Assembly (NCBI GenBank): GCA_030591405.1
Contig: JAUVBC010000182.1
Location: 1-5,370 of the forward strand
DNA from: Candidatus Zixiibacteriota bacterium
GTDB taxonomy: Bacteria; Zixibacteria; MSB-5A5; GN15; PGXB01
DNA: 5,370 nucleotides
Reading direction: 5' to 3'
Both the position numbers and the translations under genes were made by a program. Shown piece by piece: positions 1 through 3,872 of this stretch. Each line of letters starts with the position of its first letter. The stretch's first letter is position 1. Under the pieces are notes generated by a model that saw nothing but the letters and a program-made list of their open reading frames with translations, was not told where the DNA came from and did no database searches.

Positions 1-6
1 AAAAAA

Positions 7-79
7 TACGCCATCCAGGGATCGAACCTGGGACAAGCTGATTAAGAGTCAGCTGCTCTACCAACTGAGCTAATGGCGC
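7..79 (-). tRNA. tRNA-Lys (anticodon CTT)
   Basis: A complete 73-nt cloverleaf can be folded on the minus strand. It has a 7-bp acceptor stem GCGCCAT/ATGGCGT, D stem GCTC/GAGC, anticodon stem GCTGA/TCAGC with loop CTCTTAA, T stem CCAGG/CCTGG with loop TTCGATC, and discriminator A. The anticodon CTT (plus-strand bases 44-46) reads the lysine codon AAG. The terminal acceptor pair is a G1-U72 wobble rather than G-C. No CCA is encoded. Six T residues follow the 3' end directly at the window edge and may be the start of a terminator or trailer. The gene lies 7 nt downstream of tRNA-Lys(TTT) and is almost certainly cotranscribed with it. Confidence 0.97.
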
Positions 80-86
80 ATTCAAA

Positions 87-158
87 TGAGGGTGGATGGG
101 ATCGAACCATCGACCATCTGCTTAAAAGGCAGATGCTCTACCACTGAGCTACACCCCC
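87..158 (-). tRNA. tRNA-Lys (anticodon TTT)
   Basis: A 72-nt cloverleaf folds on the minus strand. The acceptor stem is GGGGGTG/CACCCTC (with a G2-U71 wobble), D stem GCTC/GAGC, anticodon stem TCTGC/GCAGA with loop CTTTTAA, T stem GATGG/CCATC with loop TTCGATC, and discriminator A. The anticodon TTT (plus-strand bases 124-126) decodes AAA and, by wobble, AAG. CCA is not encoded and must be added after transcription. This is the promoter-proximal gene of a two-tRNA unit with tRNA-Lys(CTT), so both lysine isoacceptors come from one transcript. Confidence 0.97.
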
Positions 159-182
159 AAAATCTTTTTTTAAGGACAGAAC

Positions 183-210
183 AAAATACAAAACCGTCCC
201 AATATGTCAA
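183..210 (-). promoter_or_regulatory. sigma70-like promoter of the tRNA-Lys pair
   Basis: On the minus strand a perfect -35 hexamer TTGACA (205-210) is followed, after a 16-bp spacer, by TATTTT (183-188) as the -10. Transcription would start near 175, about 17 nt before the 5' end of tRNA-Lys(TTT). That is a plausible leader for RNase P processing. The rest of the gap between the tRNAs and the FKBP gene is AT-rich and holds only this promoter and the FKBP terminator. No stringent-response discriminator can be asserted. Confidence 0.6.
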
Positions 211-258
211 ACGATTTTTGGGCTATTTTTTGTTCTTTTTACAATTATAGCAATTCTT

Positions 259-292
259 AAAAATATTACGGCAGGATCACAGGGATCCTGCC
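259..292 (-). terminator. hairpin terminator of the FKBP gene
   Basis: A perfect 9-bp stem, GGCAGGATC (270-278) with GATCCTGCC (284-292), closes a 5-nt loop. It begins 15 nt past the FKBP stop codon. In the minus-strand direction a T5 run follows at 263-259, six bases after the stem, so the U tract is displaced and termination may be moderate. The strength and symmetry of the palindrome also fit a dispersed repeated palindrome acting as a terminator. Confidence 0.6.
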
Positions 293-307
293 CTACTTTT
301 ATAAAAT

Positions 308-820
308 TTAGTTAATTCCGAGCAGTTCAACGTCAAATAGCAATGTTGCGTTCGGAGGAATCACGCCACCGGCACCACGAGCACCATAACCAAGTTCCGG
401 CGGGATAATCAGTTTCCGTTTGCCACCGATAGCCATCGACATAACGCCTTCATCCCAGCCCGTGATTACCTGGCCAACGCCGATTTTGAACTGGAACGGC
501 TGGCCGCGATCGACCGAGCTGTCGAATTTAGTGCCATCGGTCAAAGAACCGGTATAATGAACGGTAACCATATCGCCTTCTTTGGGTGAGGCGCCATCGC
601 CGACAGTATAGTCAACATATTTCAAACCCGATTCGGTTGTGACTTCATTTTCGTCCACAGCAGTTCCTTCCATAGTTTCGCCACTATCGGTTGTTTCGGT
701 CGCGACTGTTTCGGTTGCCGCGGTATCGGTTGTGGCTGTTTCCGTTTTTGCGGTGTCATCGCTCTGACATCCGGCCGCACCGGCCAAAAGCAACAAAGCA
801 AGTACTAATCTCAGAATCAT
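308..820 (-). CDS. FKBP-type peptidyl-prolyl cis-trans isomerase, lipoprotein
   Basis: This 170-residue protein catalyses cis-trans isomerisation of Xaa-Pro bonds and probably assists protein folding in the periplasm. Residues 1-18 form a lipoprotein signal with lipobox AAGC, so Cys18 is the predicted lipidated residue. The +2 residue is Gln rather than Asp, which by Enterobacteria-type rules would favour the outer membrane. Residues 19-62 are a Thr/Glu/Ala-rich, probably unstructured linker. Residues 63-170 are one FKBP domain with the usual pocket: Tyr89 in VHYTG, Phe99-Asp100 in KFDSS, Phe109/Phe111 in PFQFKIG, Val118-Ile119 and Trp122 in QVITGWDEG, Tyr145 in GYGARG, Ile154 and Phe162. The domain looks catalytically intact and most resembles the single-domain C-terminal part of FkpA/FKBP22-type proteins. 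There is no FkpA-like dimerisation domain. The ATG is supported by AGGAG five bases upstream. It has its own promoter and terminator, so it is likely monocistronic. Confidence 0.95.
   Translation of the reverse strand: MILRLVLALLLLAGAAGCQSDDTAKTETATTDTAATETVATETTDSGETMEGTAVDENEVTTESGLKYVDYTVGDGASPKEGDMVTVHYTGSLTDGTKFDSSVDRGQPFQFKIGVGQVITGWDEGVMSMAIGGKRKLIIPPELGYGARGAGGVIPPNATLLFDVELLGIN
685..753 (-). repeat. imperfect tandem repeat in the FKBP linker
   Basis: Two adjacent, diverged copies (685-723, 39 bp; 724-753, 30 bp) both begin tatcggttgt and end with tgttt(c)-rich then gcgg sequence. The second copy lacks 9 bases in the middle, so the frame is kept. They encode the Thr/Ala/Glu-rich spacer between the lipidated Cys and the FKBP domain. 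The likely origin is in-frame duplication; such linkers usually vary in length between relatives. Confidence 0.45.
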
Positions 821-855
821 AACATCTCCTAATAAATTAACCTGTTTGGGTGGTA

Positions 856-884
856 TATATAATAAATAGATTTTGATTTGTCCA
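856..884 (-). promoter_or_regulatory. sigma70-like promoter of the FKBP gene
   Basis: On the minus strand TGGACA (879-884) and TATATA (856-861) are separated by exactly 17 bp. The element lies directly after the terminator of the upstream peptidase gene. It would give a leader of about 30 nt carrying the AGGAG ribosome site. The placement between a terminator and a start codon supports it more than the hexamer match alone. Confidence 0.5.
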
Positions 885-894
885 GAATTGCCTT

Positions 895-934
895 AAAAAA
901 AACCGGATACAGCTTATGCCGCCATACCCGGTTT
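895..934 (-). terminator. intrinsic terminator of the oligoendopeptidase gene
   Basis: Read on the minus strand, a stem of AAACCGG (928-934) and CCGGTTT (900-906) can be extended inward by a short TATG/CATA helix (915-918, 923-926). A run of eight T residues (902-895), partly inside the stem, follows. It starts about 25 nt after the stop codon at 960. Stem plus uninterrupted U tract is the classical Rho-independent layout and separates this gene from the FKBP gene. Confidence 0.75.
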
Positions 935-959
935 ATAAAACTACAATAGGCTCAACAAC

Positions 960-2852
960 TTAGCCTTCCTGCAAAAGAAGTCGCTCAAACTCGTCGACTA
1001 ATTCTGAGAAAATTTTGATAACATTTTCAAATGGTTCCGGCGTAGTTATGTCAATTCCGGCCTCTTTAAGAATTTCAACAGGATAATTGGAAACTCCGGT
1101 TTCAAGAAATTTCTTGTGAGCATCCAGAGCACCTTTCTCTTTGTTGAGAATTTTACTCGACATTAATTGCGCGGCGGCATAGCTGGTCGCATACGTATAA
1201 CAATAATATTGGCGATAGAAATGGCTGATACGCAGGCAACCGAGGTCTTTGTCCTTCTCCAGAAAATAATCGGGACCATAGTACTTCTCATAAATATCGC
1301 GATACATTTTACGCATCTTTTCGGGGGAGAGAGCGGCTCCTGATTCGACGGTTTCATGTATTTTTAATTCAAATTCCGAGAACATTGTCTGGGTAAAGAA
1401 AGTACCGGAAATCTGCTGAATATAATAATTAAGGAGATATAATTTTTCATTGCGATCAGTGGTTTTCTCCAGTAAATATTTAATCAAGACGGCTTCATTA
1501 GTGACAGAGGCAACTTCGGCACAAAAAGTGGTATGACCGGCATAAGCCATCGGTTCAGTTCTATTGGTATAGAACGAATGCATGGCATGACCCATCTCAT
1601 GCGCCAATGTGAAAACATTGTTTATCGAACCGACAAAATTCAACAATATATACGGATGAACTGAATAGCTTCCCCAGTTATAGGCTCCGCTACCCTTACC
1701 CTTGGTTTCATAAACATCGATCCATCGAGATTCAAGGCCGGTCTTAAAGTTTTTCATATACTCTTTGCCAAGAGGCTTAAGACCTTCAATAACCATCTCC
1801 TTGGCTTCTTCATAGGTAAATTCCATTTTGGAATCGGCGATCAGCGGGACATACATGTCATACTTAAATAATGTGTCAACACCCATCGCCTTCTTACGAA
1901 GTGCAACATATTTATGAAGTGGTTCAAGATTGTTATTGACGGCTTCGATCAGATTATGGAAAACCTCTGTGGGGATATTATCACCATCCTGGCGGCTATC
2001 CAGACAGGTATTATAACCACGAGCTTTGGCATAAAACCAATCCTTGTTTACCGAAGCTGACAGGCAGGCACCCAGAGCATTTTCATAGTCAAGATATTCA
2101 AACTCGTATGTATCGCTGGCTTCCTTGCGCACCTTACGATTTGTAGATTCGAGTATCTGACTGTACCGTCCCCGGGTTAGTTCAATCTCATTTCCGTTTT
2201 CATCAATAATATTGCCAAATTTAATATCGGCATCATCCATCATTGTAAAAATTTGCTGCGGAGCACGGGCGATTGTGCCAACCTGCGCGAGCATATCTTC
2301 CATCTCGGGGGAAAGAATATGCGCCTTTTGGCGAATTATATCCTTGATGTAGAAGCGGTAAACGGCCAATCGTTCGCTATTATCGAGAAACGACATCAGT
2401 TTATCATTCTCAATAGCCAAAATCTCCGGTTGAATAAATGAAGCGGCCTGGCTGAATAATGATCTTAAGCTGGAAACCCGCTGATACATTTCCTGATATT
2501 CACCAACGCGATTATCCTCATCGCTTTTAAGCCCTGAATAAACCCAAAGTTGCTGAACAAAATTACCGAGTGAGTCGCTTAGTTCCAGACATTCGGCCAT
2601 TAGATCAGCCGAACTGCCAAGTTTGCCCTGATACTGTTCAAATCTGGAAGTTGCCGTTTCGATCTCAGTATAGGTTTTTTCCCAAGCTTCATCGTTTGGG
2701 AAAAGAGCAGTCAAATCCCAGGTATACTTTTCCTCGATTTGATCTCTGGTTGGTGCTTCATCTACCTGCGCCGATACGATTGATCCGGAGAAAACAATCA
2801 TAGCTGTCAGTGCAAGCGTCAAAAAGATTTTTGATAGGTTTTTGGAATTCAT
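960..2852 (-). CDS. pepF: secreted oligoendopeptidase F, M3B metallopeptidase
   Basis: This 630-residue zinc peptidase of the M3B family hydrolyses short peptides rather than folded proteins. Residues 1-28 form a Sec signal peptide (basic start, hydrophobic core, VSA cleavage site, then Gln29), so it should act in the periplasm or outside the cell, unlike the cytosolic PepF of lactococci. The mature start (KYTWDLTALFPNDEAWEK) is typical of the family. An oligopeptidase-F N-terminal helical region is followed by the M3 catalytic domain to about residue 610. The zinc site is HEMGH at 418-422, with Glu419 as catalytic base and Glu446 (AEVAS) as the third ligand by alignment with thimet oligopeptidase EAPS. 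HFYRQYYCYTYATSYAAA near the C-terminus matches the family's substrate-binding Tyr-rich segment. An upstream in-frame ATG at 2897 would add 15 residues ahead of the signal peptide. ATG 2852 is preferred because AGGAAGG lies five bases before it. I see no convincing promoter in the 150-bp gap to ubiE, nor a terminator after ubiE, so readthrough from ubiE is possible. Confidence 0.95.
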   Translation of the reverse strand: MNSKNLSKIFLTLALTAMIVFSGSIVSAQVDEAPTRDQIEEKYTWDLTALFPNDEAWEKTYTEIETATSRFEQYQGKLGSSADLMAECLELSDSLGNFVQQLWVYSGLKSDEDNRVGEYQEMYQRVSSLRSLFSQAASFIQPEILAIENDKLMSFLDNSERLAVYRFYIKDIIRQKAHILSPEMEDMLAQVGTIARAPQQIFTMMDDADIKFGNIIDENGNEIELTRGRYSQILESTNRKVRKEASDTYEFEYLDYENALGACLSASVNKDWFYAKARGYNTCLDSRQDGDNIPTEVFHNLIEAVNNNLEPLHKYVALRKKAMGVDTLFKYDMYVPLIADSKMEFTYEEAKEMVIEGLKPLGKEYMKNFKTGLESRWIDVYETKGKGSGAYNWGSYSVHPYILLNFVGSINNVFTLAHEMGHAMHSFYTNRTEPMAYAGHTTFCAEVASVTNEAVLIKYLLEKTTDRNEKLYLLNYYIQQISGTFFTQTMFSEFELKIHETVESGAALSPEKMRKMYRDIYEKYYGPDYFLEKDKDLGCLRISHFYRQYYCYTYATSYAAAQLMSSKILNKEKGALDAHKKFLETGVSNYPVEILKEAGIDITTPEPFENVIKIFSELVDEFERLLLQEG

Positions 2853-2857
2853 AGGTT

Positions 2858-2864
2858 CCTTCCT
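2858..2864 (-). promoter_or_regulatory. ribosome binding site fixing the pepF start
   Basis: On the minus strand AGGAAGG lies five bases before ATG 2852. The in-frame ATG at 2897 has no comparable purine-rich site and would place 15 extra residues in front of a well-formed signal peptide. The site therefore decides in favour of the shorter protein. Confidence 0.8.
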
Positions 2865-3002
2865 ATTTTTTATATTAATGGTTTTTAGTCGTAGCATATA
2901 GTTGCCTAATAAATAAAAAACAGGAGAAAAAGCAAGGGAAGTTGCGGAGTTTTTTATGGTTGGTGGATGATAAATTTACCGAACGATTTGATAGATAATC
3001 GG

Positions 3003-3731
3003 TTACATCTCAGCCTTATGGATCGCCATAAAGCCGAAATAAAGCCGTTTATAAGAGACTTTTGAAAATCCGGCTTCGTTCAGTATTGTCGACAATTCGT
3101 CGGCGGAGTAAAATCTTGGGATGGAATGCGACAGATAAACATATCCCGGCTTTGAGCCGGACAAAGCGGCGCCGATTCTTCTGACAGTTATCCCAACAAA
3201 CAGATGCATCAACTTTCTGAAAAACCGGTCTGGCGGCTGGCTGGTTTCAAGATTTATAAACCGGCCGGTCGGTTTTAGAACTCTTTGAAATTCGGCAAAT
3301 GTGTTTATCAATATTTCACGATTTGTATTCAAATTACGGGTGGCAAATGAAATAGTTATCAGGTCGATTGAATTATCGGCAAACGGAAGATTGCGGGCAT
3401 CGGTCAGGACAAAATTTATCTTTTTAGCTTCCGGTTTGCTGCGGGCGATATTAAGCATCGGTAAAGAAAAATCGGCCGCGATCACAGTTGTTTTTTCGTC
3501 AGCCTGTTTACTTAGATTCATAACCGTTTCGCCGGTTCCGCTACAAATATCGACCCAGGTGACACCGTCACCTTTTTGGGCTTCGCCACTCCTAACAGCA
3601 CCATCTCTATCAATAGCAAATTCGACGGCTTTTTTGCGACAGCGGATGTCGGCACCAAAAGTCAATAGGTGATTGATCAGTTCATACCGTTTCGGTATTT
3701 CTGAATATATTTTTTGAAGACCTTTGTTCAT
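3003..3731 (-). CDS. ubiE: demethylmenaquinone methyltransferase, UbiE/MenG family
   Basis: This 242-residue class I SAM-dependent methyltransferase most likely transfers the C-methyl group in the last step of menaquinone synthesis (ubiquinone as well in organisms that make it). It acts at the cytoplasmic membrane face. Family marks are RYELINHLLTFG (15-26) at the N-terminus, the SAM loop VDICSGTGE (60-68), acidic Asp87 ending motif II in AADFSLPML, DARNLPFADNSID (111-123), FATRNL (129-134) in place of the usual FGLRNV, RVLKPTGRF (150-158), LETSQP (161-166) in place of LEFSxP, SIPRFYSADEL and the terminal FMAIHKA. A charged stretch at about 41-58 is roughly a dozen residues longer than usual before the SAM loop. 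The start was chosen at ATG 3731: AGGA lies seven bases upstream, and a promoter -10 box lies inside the longer TTG-started frame (3776). ATG 3752 has no ribosome site and would be nearly leaderless. No other menaquinone gene is in view. Confidence 0.9.
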   Translation of the reverse strand: MNKGLQKIYSEIPKRYELINHLLTFGADIRCRKKAVEFAIDRDGAVRSGEAQKGDGVTWVDICSGTGETVMNLSKQADEKTTVIAADFSLPMLNIARSKPEAKKINFVLTDARNLPFADNSIDLITISFATRNLNTNREILINTFAEFQRVLKPTGRFINLETSQPPDRFFRKLMHLFVGITVRRIGAALSGSKPGYVYLSHSIPRFYSADELSTILNEAGFSKVSYKRLYFGFMAIHKAEM

Positions 3732-3738
3732 CTTTTTA

Positions 3739-3742
3739 TCCT
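3739..3742 (-). promoter_or_regulatory. ribosome binding site deciding the ubiE start
   Basis: AGGA on the minus strand is followed by a 7-base spacer to ATG 3731. Neither the TTG at 3776 nor the ATG at 3752 has a similar site. The resulting leader from the predicted transcription start near 3758 would be about 26 nt. Confidence 0.6.
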
Positions 3743-3764
3743 GCTCTATCATATTTGGGGAGCC

Positions 3765-3793
3765 AATATAGGTCAAATCTTATTAGCCGTCAA
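3765..3793 (-). promoter_or_regulatory. sigma70-like promoter of ubiE
   Basis: On the minus strand TTGACG (3788-3793, five of six consensus bases) and TATATT (3765-3770, five of six) are separated by an optimal 17 bp. The predicted start is near 3758. This is the best promoter match in the window, and it faces away from the sppA promoter across a compact 141-bp divergent region. Confidence 0.7.
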
Positions 3794-3811
3794 CCGGCAT
3801 GTTTTATCTAC

Positions 3812-3840
3812 TTGATTTAATACGTCAACGATGTCATATT
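3812..3840 (+). promoter_or_regulatory. possible promoter of the sppA-like gene
   Basis: TTGATT (3812-3817) and CATATT (3835-3840) lie 17 bp apart, each matching four of six consensus bases, with a predicted start near 3847 and a leader of about 26 nt. A better -10-like TATATT at 3850-3855 lacks a matching -35 and would leave only some 11 nt before the start codon. The assignment is tentative. Confidence 0.4.
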
Positions 3841-3872
3841 CAGATGTACTATATTTTTGATTGGGAGAATTT

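Noticed and set aside
1..6. Six T residues (minus strand) directly after tRNA-Lys(CTT) as an intrinsic terminator.
   Set aside because: The window ends here, no separate hairpin can be seen, and the tRNA itself is not a credible terminator stem.
7..158. tRNA genes as an integration (att) site of a mobile element.
   Set aside because: No integrase, no duplicated tRNA 3' end and no composition break is visible within the window.
2253..2803. Short plus-strand frames (2253-2441, 2570-2803) and a minus-strand alternative frame at 1163-1357, all inside the oligopeptidase gene.
   Set aside because: They overlap a conserved M3 peptidase coding region and show no independent coding signal.
2853..2897. 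A 15-residue N-terminal extension of the oligopeptidase from ATG 2897.
   Set aside because: It would precede a complete signal peptide, has no ribosome site, and ATG 2852 has AGGAAGG at ideal spacing.
2984..3001. A 5-bp hairpin CGATT/AATCG near the end of ubiE as a terminator.
   Set aside because: The stem is short, AT-rich, has an 8-nt loop, has no following T run, and lies right at the stop codon.
3301..3672. A 123-codon plus-strand open frame opposite ubiE.
   Set aside because: It is antisense to a well-supported methyltransferase gene; its translation shows no recognisable domain and it has no ribosome site.
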